DNA of 19,740 nt from an uncultured Clostridium sp. (GCA_900557165.1 USRS01000042.1:1-19740); one strand, 5' to 3'; numbered from the stretch's first letter, positions 1-7,776 are shown. Program-made: numbers and translations. Notes: a model not told the origin generated them from the sequence alone.

Positions 1-169
1 CATTATCAACTAAAACTGGATTTTCATAAAAATCAATTACATTCTCATTCTGTGCTTCTACTTTTATTGATTCATCTACATCTGATTTATTAGAATCAAT
101 ATTTTCACAACCTACTATTAATGATAACATACACGCACAAATACATGATATTAAAATATACTTTCTCAT
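1..169 (-). CDS. Lipoprotein, N-terminal part only
   Basis: The gene starts at 169 and runs leftward off the window; 56 codons are visible. The product begins with Met-Arg-Lys, then about 15 hydrophobic and Cys-rich residues, and a lipobox ending LIVGC with the acceptor cysteine at residue 21. It should therefore be processed by signal peptidase II and anchored to the outer face of the membrane. After the cysteine the chain is hydrophilic and rich in Asp, Glu, Asn and Ser, a typical linker. A GGGGG run seven bases before the ATG serves as ribosome binding site. The functional domain lies outside the window, so no function can be given. The call of a secreted lipoprotein is firm; the family is unknown. 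Confidence 0.75.
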   Translation of the reverse strand, partial: MRKYILISCICACMLSLIVGCENIDSNKSDVDESIKVEAQNENVIDFYENPVLVDN

Positions 170-231
170 AAAATACCCCCTATTTTTTATTCCCTAATTC
201 ATAATATATAACAATTCTGAACTATGACTAT

Positions 232-260
232 ATTATACTTAATATTCAATTATTTTCCAA
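232..260 (-). promoter_or_regulatory. Predicted leftward sigma-A promoter for the lipoprotein gene
   Basis: Reading leftward, TTGGAA (260-255) is followed after 17 bases by a perfect TATAAT (237-232). Transcription would start near 225 and give a leader of about 55 bases before the lipoprotein ATG. It lies between the transposase gene and the lipoprotein gene, so either it is native to the lipoprotein gene or the element's left end supplies it. Confidence 0.45.
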
Positions 261-304
261 TTGCAAAAAATAATTTCATTAATTTTAAACTGCAATATCT
301 TATT

Positions 305-1351
305 TTAAGTTAGTTCAATAAGTCTATTTCTAATAGTATCTCTTGTTACAAGTGTTTCTTTAGTAGCTACATTTACTAACATATCTTTAATTCTATCGGT
401 TTTCTTATTCTTCTTACTTAATTGGAGAAATTTAAACCAAGCTAAGTAGTTTGATATATATTTTGTAGATACACCATTAAAATGCATTATCCATCTTTTA
501 AAACTACTATGAAGTGCATTTATATGTTGTAAATGATAAACACTATCTATCATAGATTTACCTCTAGGAATTTGTTTTAATTCTATATTTAATTTATCTT
601 TTACTCCTATATATGACTTATGTGAATCCACACAAAAAGTAGTTTCTTCACATATTTTATTATCAAAGAAGTTAATTATTTGATTCGTTGTAATTCTACT
701 ATTACAAACCGCACCCATAAGAATATTTCCTTTTCTATCAATTGCAGTTTCTATACAAATCTGTTCTTTTGAAACTCCTCTTTTTTTCTTATCATTTTTA
801 CCTTTACCTCTTTTTCTAGGATTTCTAGGCATTACAAATGTAGTACTTTTAGAATGATTCCCTTTAAAAGACTCCTTAATAAAGCATTCATCTACTTCAA
901 CTATACCTTCAACTTTATCATTTTTTAATGATAAATTGATTACATCAAGTATCCTATGACGCATGTAAAAAGACGTTTTAACACCTACTCCTACTTCTTC
1001 AGCACATTTTCTTATAGAAAGTCCTAATATCATTAATTCGCAGTATTTTAGCCATTTATCTAACCCTAATTTTGTATTAGAGAATGGGGACATAGTAAAC
1101 TCATCAAAACTTGTACGACAACGTTTACATATATATCTTTGTCTTCCATTAGATTTCCCATTTTTATTTACATCTTTACATTGACATTTTGGGCACTCGT
1201 ATCCTTTAGAAAATCTACTTTCTTTAACATTATCTCTAATTTCAGAAGAATTAAATAAAGTACTTAATACTTCTTGTGCTACTGAAATTAACTCTGTAAG
1301 TTCATTCTTTTTTAAATCTTTTATCATAGCTTTTATATCTATTTTTGACAT
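305..1351 (-). CDS. IS1595-family (ISXO2-like) transposase
   Basis: This 348-residue protein has the two-part layout of IS1595-family transposases. An N-terminal zinc ribbon has CPKC (about residues 54-57) and CKRC (about 75-78). It is followed by a helix-turn-helix-like stretch, then a DDE-type catalytic domain. The first acidic residue is in VEVDE (about 150-154), the second in CVDSHKSY (about 242-249). The C-terminal signature has His and Asn in HINALHSSFKRWI, the family's usual place for its third catalytic position. The frame is intact with no internal stop, so the enzyme could be active. No second transposase frame, passenger gene or convincing 8-bp target duplication was found. The best inverted ends I could pair by eye are 226-241 and 1395-1410 (12 of 16 matches), which is not proof. 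Family call firm; element limits unknown. Confidence 0.87.
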   Translation of the reverse strand: MSKIDIKAMIKDLKKNELTELISVAQEVLSTLFNSSEIRDNVKESRFSKGYECPKCQCKDVNKNGKSNGRQRYICKRCRTSFDEFTMSPFSNTKLGLDKWLKYCELMILGLSIRKCAEEVGVGVKTSFYMRHRILDVINLSLKNDKVEGIVEVDECFIKESFKGNHSKSTTFVMPRNPRKRGKGKNDKKKRGVSKEQICIETAIDRKGNILMGAVCNSRITTNQIINFFDNKICEETTFCVDSHKSYIGVKDKLNIELKQIPRGKSMIDSVYHLQHINALHSSFKRWIMHFNGVSTKYISNYLAWFKFLQLSKKNKKTDRIKDMLVNVATKETLVTRDTIRNRLIELT

Positions 1352-1629
1352 AATATTAGGTATCCTTTCTGTAAATTAGTTGAAATATAGTCTATACCTA
1401 TATTATAGCCTATTTTAGATATAATTAATCACAAAGTTAGCTAACATAGCCTATTTTTATTATATCAAAATTATTATAAATTTTATACAGAGTCAAAATG
1501 TAGTTATTATATATTTGTGGTAAAGAATATAAATTACCCTAAATTATTAAATATAAACATAAAAAAAACATAAAAAATAAAAAAAATTTACATACATGAC
1601 AAGAAACGACAAACTTTTTAAAAAGTCTA

Positions 1630-1638
1630 TGGTAATAT
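1630..1638 (+). promoter_or_regulatory. Possible extended -10 promoter
   Basis: TGGTAATAT is an extended -10 element (TG, one base, TAATAT). No good -35 is seen at the usual distance. An ACGACAAA sequence upstream (1606-1613) resembles one half of a Spo0A box, but with mismatches. Any transcript would start near 1645 and end at the hairpin at 1715-1756. Confidence 0.25.
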
Positions 1639-1672
1639 AAGGGAGTAAGAGTAATCAGGTGGGGAAAATTTA

Positions 1673-1696
1673 ATGATCGGACAATATTTTAAGTAA
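1673..1696 (+). CDS. Possible 7-residue peptide frame (MIGQYFK)
   Basis: AGGTGGGG at 1657-1664 is a strong ribosome binding site, eight bases before an ATG that opens a frame of only seven codons and then TAA. A binding site this good is unusual ahead of random ATGs. The frame could be a leader peptide, the translated part of a small RNA, or the leftover start of a gene destroyed by rearrangement. Nothing shows that the peptide itself has a function. Confidence 0.2.
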   Translation: MIGQYFK

Positions 1697-1714
1697 TATG
1701 CAATCATATATTTA

Positions 1715-1756
1715 AATCAAAAAAAGAAATGTTGGGGAACATTTCTTTTTTTGATT
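1715..1756. terminator. Bidirectional intrinsic terminator, perfect 19-bp stem
   Basis: Arms 1715-1733 and 1738-1756 are perfect reverse complements around a GGGG loop. Each arm carries seven A or seven T bases at its outer side, so a short GC-containing stem followed by a U-run forms on either strand. It ends leftward transcription of the MerR gene and any rightward transcript from 1645. Confidence 0.85.
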
Positions 1757-1787
1757 AATTAAAAAATTATATTTTAATATATGAATT

Positions 1788-2267
1788 TTAAGGAGTTTCA
1801 ATTTTTTTTGAATGAAATTCTTTTACTCTTTCTAAAAAATTATTGATTTGTTCAGGAAGTTCATCTTCAGGCATATTTTTATAATAATAAACATCACCTT
1901 TTTTCTCGGCTTCTTTGAAATACCAGCATTTATAATTAACAACTTCTAACATATCTTCCAACTCTTTTATCTTGTTTAAAATATTTTCACGTTGTTGTTC
2001 AAACATGACAAGTCTTTCATGAATAGTATCATTTCCACTTAAATATAAATCCATAAATTCTTTTATTTTTTTCAATGGCATACCAGAGTGTTTTAAGCAG
2101 TTGATAGTATATAAATTTTCAAAATCTTCTTCTTTAAACATGCGAATACCAGCATTATTTCTTTTTACAAAAGAAAGCAACCCTTCTTTATCGTAATATC
2201 TCAAAGTAGATGGACTCATACCAGTTTTCATAGATACATCTTTAATAGTATAATATGTTTCTTTCAT
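1788..2267 (-). CDS. MerR-family transcriptional regulator
   Basis: This 159-residue protein opens with the MerR winged helix-turn-helix (residues about 6-75), including the family's TLRYYDKEGLL segment and the second-helix stretch around MPLKKIKEFM. A coiled-coil dimerisation helix follows (about 80-115). The C-terminal part is short and has one Cys (in the NYKCWY segment), with no CxxC metal site, so it looks more like the AdhR/NmlR-type aldehyde or electrophile sensors than like metal sensors. It is divergent from an aldo/keto reductase, a common pairing for this type of regulator. The shared 148-bp gap contains the operator-promoter at 2316-2346. Family call firm; the inducer is inferred only from context. 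Confidence 0.9.
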   Translation of the reverse strand: MKETYYTIKDVSMKTGMSPSTLRYYDKEGLLSFVKRNNAGIRMFKEEDFENLYTINCLKHSGMPLKKIKEFMDLYLSGNDTIHERLVMFEQQRENILNKIKELEDMLEVVNYKCWYFKEAEKKGDVYYYKNMPEDELPEQINNFLERVKEFHSKKIETP

Positions 2268-2315
2268 TTTACCCCCTATTTATAAATAAATTATTATTTT
2301 TTATAAAATAAAGCA

Positions 2316-2346
2316 TTGACTTAAACCATACTTTAAGGTCTATGAT
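2316..2346 (+). promoter_or_regulatory. MerR-type promoter/operator with 19-bp spacer
   Basis: TTGACT (2316-2321) and TATGAT (2341-2346) are separated by exactly 19 bases, the over-long spacing that MerR-family activators correct by twisting DNA. Within the spacer lies the inverted repeat CTTAAA-N6-TTTAAG (2320-2325 and 2332-2337). The promoter points at the aldo/keto reductase gene, so the neighbouring MerR protein very likely activates that gene. Confidence 0.75.
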
Positions 2347-2406
2347 TATGGTAGTAGATGATGAAGTTTACTGTCAAGTGATGATTTATTAATAAGGTAA
2401 AGGTGA

Positions 2407-3419
<1,013 letters not shown>

Positions 3420-3428
3420 AATAAACTG

Positions 3429-3446
3429 ACTTACCAATTGGTAAGT
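3429..3446. promoter_or_regulatory. 18-bp perfect palindrome, probable operator
   Basis: ACTTACC-AATT-GGTAAGT reads identically on both strands. It lies just after the aldo/keto reductase stop and about 65 bases upstream of the predicted transcription start of the EFR1 gene. It has no T-run, so it is not a terminator. The HxlR protein encoded downstream is the natural candidate to bind it, which is an inference from proximity. Confidence 0.6.
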
Positions 3447-3467
3447 TACTAACTAAAAAGTGCATTA

Positions 3468-3496
3468 TTGTTTGATTTATTATTTTTCTTTATAAT
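3468..3496 (+). promoter_or_regulatory. Predicted promoter of the EFR1 gene
   Basis: TTGTTT (3468-3473), 17 bases, then TATAAT (3491-3496). The -10 is perfect and the -35 weak, which fits a promoter that depends on an activator bound at the upstream palindrome. Confidence 0.5.
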
Positions 3497-3528
3497 CATT
3501 TTATGAAAATGACAGAGGAGAAATAAAA

Positions 3529-4320
3529 ATGAAAAGAAAATTAAATTTACTGTATTTTAGTCCAACAGATGGAACTAAAAAAATTGTAAAAGAAATAGCA
3601 AAAGGAATGGATTTAGATTACAAGGATTTTAATATTACACTTGTTGAAAATAGAAAAGATGAATTGTATTTTGATGAAAATGACATAGTAATAGTAGGTG
3701 TACCAACATATGCAGGAAGGTTTCCAAAATTACTACAACCTTATACAGAAAAAATAAAAGGTAATAATTCTTTGGCTGTATTTGTAGCCACATATGGAAA
3801 TAGAGATTATGAAGATAGTCTTTTAGAATTAAAAAATATATTTGAAGATAACGGATTTAAAACTTTAGCAGCATCTACATTTGTTACAGAACATTCATCT
3901 ACAAGTAAATTGGCAACTAAAAGACCAAATGCAAAGGATTTAAGTATAGCTTATGATTTTGGTAAAAAAATAAAAGTTAAATTAGATAATTTAAATGATT
4001 TAAACCAATTGGAAAATATAGAGGTGCCTGGAAACTTCCCTTATGTAGTAAAAAATATTGCTATGCCACCAATGGCGCCAGAAACTAATGACACTTGTGT
4101 AAATTGTGGTATATGTGCTAAACATTGCCCAACATCTGCCATAGATTTTAATAATTACAAAAATATAGATGTGAATAAATGTATAAAATGCTGTAGTTGT
4201 ATAAAAAGATGTCCATTTAATTCTAAAGAAATAACACATATGGCATTTAAAAATATGCAAAATATGCTTGAAACAAATTTTGCTCATATTGAAAGAAATC
4301 CAGAAATATTTATGGATTAA
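3529..4320 (+). CDS. EFR1-family flavodoxin/ferredoxin fusion protein
   Basis: The 263-residue protein joins two redox modules. Residues about 5-155 form a flavodoxin-like fold: the FMN phosphate loop corresponds to YFSPTDGTKK (9-18), and VGVPTYAGRFP and VATYGNRDYED match the flavin-contacting loops. Residues about 186-235 carry two 4Fe-4S ferredoxin motifs of type CxxCxxCxxxCP, with cysteines 190/193/196/200 and 218/221/224/228. Cys222 is an extra cysteine beside the second cluster. It is predicted to be a cytosolic electron carrier passing electrons between iron-sulfur clusters and FMN; the partner is unknown. GAGGAG stands before the ATG. A palindrome and a sigma-A-like promoter lie upstream, and an HxlR regulator faces it, suggesting redox- or electrophile-controlled expression. 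Confidence 0.87.
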   Translation: MKRKLNLLYFSPTDGTKKIVKEIAKGMDLDYKDFNITLVENRKDELYFDENDIVIVGVPTYAGRFPKLLQPYTEKIKGNNSLAVFVATYGNRDYEDSLLELKNIFEDNGFKTLAASTFVTEHSSTSKLATKRPNAKDLSIAYDFGKKIKVKLDNLNDLNQLENIEVPGNFPYVVKNIAMPPMAPETNDTCVNCGICAKHCPTSAIDFNNYKNIDVNKCIKCCSCIKRCPFNSKEITHMAFKNMQNMLETNFAHIERNPEIFMD

Positions 4321-4324
4321 GTAC

Positions 4325-4363
4325 AAAAAAGCTTTAACACAAATAAGTGCTAAAGCTTTTTTT
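4325..4363. terminator. Shared terminator between EFR1 and HxlR genes
   Basis: Arms 4325-4340 and 4347-4362 pair over 16 positions with one mismatch around a 6-base loop, with A-run and T-run at the two sides. It serves both convergent genes; the HxlR stop codon (4350-4352) lies inside it. Confidence 0.8.
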
Positions 4364-4760
4364 CATAAGGAAATTGTAAATTTTTATCTATATCTAAAGT
4401 ACCTAACCAAGAAAATTCATCACCATAGGTCATAGCCCAATCAAACATAGATTTCATAGTAGGAACTAAGGTTTTGCCAAAATCAGTTATGGAGTATTCC
4501 ACTTTTGGAGGAATTTGATTGTAAACTTTTCTGGAAATAAAGCCGAAAGTCTCCAATTCCCTTAATTGTTGTGTCAAAACTTTTGCGCTAATGTTGCCTA
4601 TTAATTTTTCTAGCTCATTAAATCGCTTAGTTCCACTTAAGAGTTTGCATAATATGAGAAACTTCCACTTATCTCCAAGGAGGAAGATAAACAAATCTAT
4701 GGGATATTTTATGTTTTTTACTTTGTTTTGTTTTAAAAATTCTTCTTGTTGTAAATTCAT
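4350..4760 (-). CDS. HxlR-family winged-helix regulator
   Basis: The 136-residue protein matches the HxlR/YodB family over its whole length. It has the PIDLFIFLLGDKWKFLILCKLLSGTKRFNELEK-type entry helices (about residues 20-53), the recognition helix around NISAKVLTQQLRELE, and the wing around YNQIPPKVEYSITDFG. The N-terminal Cys typical of YodB-type redox sensing is absent; the only Cys is about residue 38, in helix 2. These proteins bind palindromic operators as dimers and respond to quinones, aldehydes or disulfide stress. The gene converges on the EFR1 gene and shares its terminator. The 18-bp palindrome at 3429-3446 is the likely target. AAGGAG precedes the ATG. Family call firm; target inferred. 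Confidence 0.9.
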   Translation of the reverse strand: MNLQQEEFLKQNKVKNIKYPIDLFIFLLGDKWKFLILCKLLSGTKRFNELEKLIGNISAKVLTQQLRELETFGFISRKVYNQIPPKVEYSITDFGKTLVPTMKSMFDWAMTYGDEFSWLGTLDIDKNLQFPYEKKL

Positions 4761-4886
4761 AGTTGAACTCCTTTTTAAATTTATATTAGCAAAGTACCTT
4801 AATATAATACTATATTATTTTTAATAAAAAAAGCTAGATATTTATAGTATTAGAAAAGGTATATAATTAAATTAGGGGTGATTTAT

Positions 4887-5259
4887 ATGAATAGTTCACA
4901 GAGAGAAATTTATCCTCGTATAGGAGATAAAGAAATTATTTATTTGAAAAATGTAATTACTAATCCTAATATAATTATCCAATAAATAAGGATAAACTTA
5001 TAATTGACAAGTTTTGTTCTATAGCTTGTGGTACAAAGTTTTTATTTAATAGTGCAAATCATACTTTGTCTTCTTTATCAACTTATCCATTTCCACTTTT
5101 CTTTGAAGAATGGAATCTTGATCGTAGTAATGTATTCACTTCATGGGATAACAAGGTGGATATTGTAATTGGCAATGATGTTTGGATTGGCCTAAAGAAA
5201 AAATTGCTAAAAATATTAATGCAATACAATCTGGAGAAATTGATAAGCTTTCTTTATAA
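4887..5259 (+). pseudogene. CatB/Vat-like xenobiotic O-acetyltransferase, wrecked by two deletions
   Basis: Three pieces of one hexapeptide-repeat acetyltransferase are visible. From ATG 4887 the N-terminus (IYPRIGDKE, YLKNVITNPNI) reads to a stop at 4983. About 25-30 family residues are then missing, and the frame moves to 4985: DKLIIDKFCSIACGTKF, the active-site loop with NHT (the usual catalytic His), STYPFPLFFEEWN and IVIGNDVWIG. At 5184-5190 a second jump removes most of the hexapeptide coil and C-terminal region, about 60 residues by comparison with the family. Frame three then gives DWPKEKIAKNINAIQSGEIDKL and a stop at 5257-5259. The ribosome binding site (GGGGTG, 4875-4880) is intact and a terminator follows. 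The second junction sits on GGATTGG, fitting deletion between short repeats. Family members acetylate chloramphenicol or streptogramin A; which one this was cannot be told. Confidence 0.85.
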
Positions 5260-5271
5260 AACTTTATAACT

Positions 5272-5319
5272 AAAAACTCTCACAGAAATAATTCTTAGTT
5301 ATTTTTGTGAGAGTTTTTT
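5272..5319 (+). terminator. Terminator after the acetyltransferase remnant
   Basis: AAAAACTCTCACA (5272-5284) pairs perfectly with TGTGAGAGTTTTT (5306-5318), with a 21-base loop and a run of T. The outer A and T runs let it work on both strands, so it may also end the leftward lipoprotein gene at 5342. Confidence 0.75.
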
Positions 5320-5341
5320 ATTATATATATTTAATAGTATT

Positions 5342-6049
5342 TTATTTCATATAATTATTAACTAATTCATAACATCTATCCTTTGTAGTAGTAGCAAGAG
5401 AACCGTTGTATACAACTGAATAATTAGATCCACCGTCAAAGTCGCGAGCATCATTTTCAGCTGTTTTATCTCTATAATTTATCCAATTAATTTCTTCATT
5501 TTTTAAAGCTTTCATTTCACTACTGCTAAGTTGAGTTTTTAATAGGGAGTAAATTTCATTTAACATATCGTCCCAAGCTTGATATCTTTCGTATTCTGCT
5601 TGAGCTGCATCACCAGTTGTAGACCAATCATAAGCGTTATCAGGATTTTCATATACATCTTCCAATTGAGAAAGCTTACTTAGATATTTTGCTTTGTAGT
5701 TAATTTGACGATTTTGTTTAGGAGTTGATTCAGAAGTGTTGTAATTATTTTTTACTTGTTCTTTATTTTTATTTTTTTCTTTATTTTGTTCTTTCTTTTT
5801 GGAAGTTTCATCAGTTGAAGGTTTATCACTTAGCCATTTTGCTTCTTTACCACATTTAGAACAGTATTTTGTGATTTCATTGGAAGGTTCTCCACAATTA
5901 TCGCAATAAACTATTTGAGAAGTTTCATTTTTACTTTCTTTTGTATTATCTTTTTTAAAATTAGCAACACATCCAGTAAATAACAAGGATATTAATAATG
6001 AAGATATTAAAAGCAAGACAATAGAAATTTTACTAGCTTTAATGTTCAT
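5342..6049 (-). CDS. Lipoprotein with zinc ribbon and LprI-like (DUF1311) domain
   Basis: The 235-residue product has four parts. A lipoprotein signal (residues 1-27) ends LLFTGC with Cys27 as lipid acceptor. A short zinc ribbon has CDNC (49-52) and CSKC (63-66). A Lys/Glu/Asn-rich linker runs from about 72 to 115. The C-terminal domain (about 118-235) resembles LprI/DUF1311: a tyrosine-rich helix (YKAKYLSKLSQLEDVYE), LNEIYSLLKTQL, INWINYRDK and a final KDRCYELVNNY helix. LprI of Mycobacterium is described as a lysozyme inhibitor, so a role at the cell surface against wall-degrading enzymes is possible but inferred. A zinc ribbon outside the cell is unusual. AGGAGG lies before the ATG. It is divergent from the Ntn hydrolase gene, 114 bases apart. 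Confidence 0.8.
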   Translation of the reverse strand: MNIKASKISIVLLLISSLLISLLFTGCVANFKKDNTKESKNETSQIVYCDNCGEPSNEITKYCSKCGKEAKWLSDKPSTDETSKKKEQNKEKNKNKEQVKNNYNTSESTPKQNRQINYKAKYLSKLSQLEDVYENPDNAYDWSTTGDAAQAEYERYQAWDDMLNEIYSLLKTQLSSSEMKALKNEEINWINYRDKTAENDARDFDGGSNYSVVYNGSLATTTKDRCYELVNNYMK

Positions 6050-6163
6050 TTTGAATGCCTCCTTTAATTATATTTTTACTATTATAAGTTTACTTAATAG
6101 TCTCTAATAATATTATATTAAAAAATAACTAAGAATAATAAAATGAAGTAAGGGGGAATTAAA

Positions 6164-7231
6164 ATGAATGAAAAAGAAAATCCATATAAGAAATTAATCA
6201 ATGAAAAACAAATAGAAACTGTTAAATCAATTTCAAACTTAGATGATGGTAAGCTTTATTTTATGAATTATGTGGCTGATTATAAATTGGATAAATTGTT
6301 ACAATTAAATGTGACAGATTTAAACTTATTAATAAAGTTTGTTGAAAATGAACTTCTAAACAATAAAGCATTTGAGGGAGAAAGTACAAAAGGAGGCATA
6401 GATGCAGGTTGTAGCTCTTTTGTGGCAAGAACGCCTGACAACCACATAATATTATGTAGAAATTTTGACTATAAAATGGATATGACAGCAGTTATGATGA
6501 AAACATCGCCAGAAGATGGATATGAATCCATGGGAATGGTAGATACAGGTTGGATTACAGATGGAAAAAGAACTTTATATGGAGTAGGAAGTCTTGATGA
6601 TGGCAAAACTGACCTTTCTATGACTATGGCATTTCCGTATTTGATTATGGATGGAATGAATGAAAAGGGTCTTGCTATATGTGTATTAAAACTAGATGGA
6701 CCTCCTACACGTCAAAATAGTAAAAAAGCAAAAATAACAACTACATCTGCCATGCGTATGGTTTTAGATAAATCATCAAATGTAGGTGAAGCTCTTAAAT
6801 TATTAGAAAATTATGATATGGAATCTTCTTTGCCAGAGGGGAATTTTCATTTTCAATTAGTTGATAAAGAAGGGCATTCTGTTGTATTGGAATATTGTAA
6901 AAATGCCATGACAGTATTAAAGAGAAATTATGTTACAAATTTCTATTTGGCCAATAGAATGAACGGATTGGGTCACGGATATGATAGATATAAAGTTTTG
7001 GAGGCTGTTTTATCCTTTAGAGAAGATACAACAACAGATTTAAAACCTCTTCCAAGAATGAACAAACATGAGGCTATGTCACTTTTGGAGATAATTAGTC
7101 AAGAAGAAACAGAAGATGCAACTAGTATGACTCAGTGGTCTGTAATATATGATTTAACAGAATATAGTGCAATATTCGCCGTTAGACGTGAATATGAGAA
7201 TCAATTTGTTTTTAAAGGAAAATCCTTCTAA
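6164..7231 (+). CDS. Choloylglycine-hydrolase-like Ntn amidase with N-terminal propeptide
   Basis: The 355-residue protein belongs to the linear-amide C-N hydrolases (bile salt hydrolase, penicillin V acylase). Its nucleophile is not at residue 2 but at Cys83, after an 82-residue leader with no signal peptide, so maturation by self-cleavage before Cys83 is expected. Distances match the known enzymes: Cys83, Arg99 (+16) and Asp102 (+19) fit Cys2, Arg18 and Asp21 of bile salt hydrolase. Asn259 in VTNF and Arg276 in YDRYKVL fit the oxyanion and catalytic Asn and Arg. MNEKGLAI (about 165-172) is a family hallmark. Substrate is unknown: bile salts, acyl-homoserine lactones, penicillin V or N-acyl amino acids are all possible. 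AAGGGGG precedes the ATG. The gene shares an operon with the next gene, 43 bases downstream. Confidence 0.87.
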   Translation: MNEKENPYKKLINEKQIETVKSISNLDDGKLYFMNYVADYKLDKLLQLNVTDLNLLIKFVENELLNNKAFEGESTKGGIDAGCSSFVARTPDNHIILCRNFDYKMDMTAVMMKTSPEDGYESMGMVDTGWITDGKRTLYGVGSLDDGKTDLSMTMAFPYLIMDGMNEKGLAICVLKLDGPPTRQNSKKAKITTTSAMRMVLDKSSNVGEALKLLENYDMESSLPEGNFHFQLVDKEGHSVVLEYCKNAMTVLKRNYVTNFYLANRMNGLGHGYDRYKVLEAVLSFREDTTTDLKPLPRMNKHEAMSLLEIISQEETEDATSMTQWSVIYDLTEYSAIFAVRREYENQFVFKGKSF

Positions 7232-7274
7232 TTTGTAGAAATATAGAATAAAGAAATATTAGGAGGATACTATT

Positions 7275-7766
7275 ATGAAATTAGATGGCATAATTGATAA
7301 TGTATATTTTAAGCAATCAATACGTTCAAATACTGATAATGTAAGTGAAAATGATATGAAAAATTTTATTGAGTTTATAAAAAAAGAAACTCCTAAAAAA
7401 ATACAAAGTAAAATTTATATCCATAGTTTGTATGCTTTAAAAAACAATCGTTTTGAGGGCGAAAATAGCTCCATAATAAATAAATTTAAAGTTATTTTAT
7501 CTGATGATAATAGCATTAAAATAGCTACTATGGATAAAAATCATAAAGGGCAAATTTCTACTATACATTACGATGATATAGAAAAAATGGATTTAAAAGA
7601 AGTTGATGATAAGAAAAATCCATATTATGAAGCTTATAGATTGAGTATATATATGAAAGATAGATCAAAATTAATATTAGATACATCTACAAGCGTAAGT
7701 CAAATAAGAAAGGATATGGATCGATTTTTAAATGATTTAAAAGAAAGCTTTGATAAATATAATTAA
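7275..7766 (+). CDS. Unknown cytosolic protein downstream of the Ntn hydrolase
   Basis: I do not recognise the family. The 163-residue product is highly charged, lacks signal peptide, membrane segments and conserved cysteines. The N-terminal third is mixed. The middle (about residues 60-135) looks like alternating short strands (KFKVILSDDNSIKIATMDK, GQISTIHYDDIEKMDL, YRLSIYMKDRSKLILDT), consistent with a PH-like or other small beta domain. A final amphipathic helix (SQIRKDMDRFLNDLKESFDKY) closes it. AGGAGG sits eight bases before ATG, and the gene follows the hydrolase by 43 bases without a terminator, so the two are probably co-transcribed. Nothing in it indicates an enzyme. Confidence 0.7.
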   Translation: MKLDGIIDNVYFKQSIRSNTDNVSENDMKNFIEFIKKETPKKIQSKIYIHSLYALKNNRFEGENSSIINKFKVILSDDNSIKIATMDKNHKGQISTIHYDDIEKMDLKEVDDKKNPYYEAYRLSIYMKDRSKLILDTSTSVSQIRKDMDRFLNDLKESFDKYN

Positions 7767-7776
7767 ATAAAAAAAT

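Larger units (their letters stand above)
1352..1787. other. Non-coding stretch between transposase and MerR gene
   Basis: No substantial gene is seen on either strand. The part next to the transposase (1352-1500) is probably the right end of the element. It holds two copies of an ATAGCCTATTTT motif (1405-1416 and 1445-1456) and a GTTAGCTAAC palindrome (1436-1445). A long A-rich tract follows at about 1555-1590. The right part holds a possible short transcription unit (1630-1756), listed separately. Confidence 0.5.

Noticed and set aside
218..1418. 8-bp target duplication around the transposase
   Set aside because: The bases flanking the best candidate ends (218-225 and 1411-1418) do not match, so a duplication is not claimed.
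1405..1456. Two copies of ATAGCCTATTTT as a CRISPR-like or iteron array
   Set aside because: Only two copies 40 bases apart, in AT-rich DNA beside a transposase; no array and no replication gene.
4000..4326. Leftward open frame of 108 codons opposite the EFR1 gene
   Set aside because: It lies wholly antisense to the cysteine-motif region of a convincing gene, has odd composition (many Phe, Tyr, Ile and Thr) and no ribosome binding site.
4591..4824. Rightward open frame opposite the HxlR gene
   Set aside because: Antisense to a well-recognised regulator and its upstream region; no family pattern.
5066..5269. Free-standing 67-codon gene
   Set aside because: It is only the middle frame of the broken acetyltransferase, running past the second deletion into a wrong frame.
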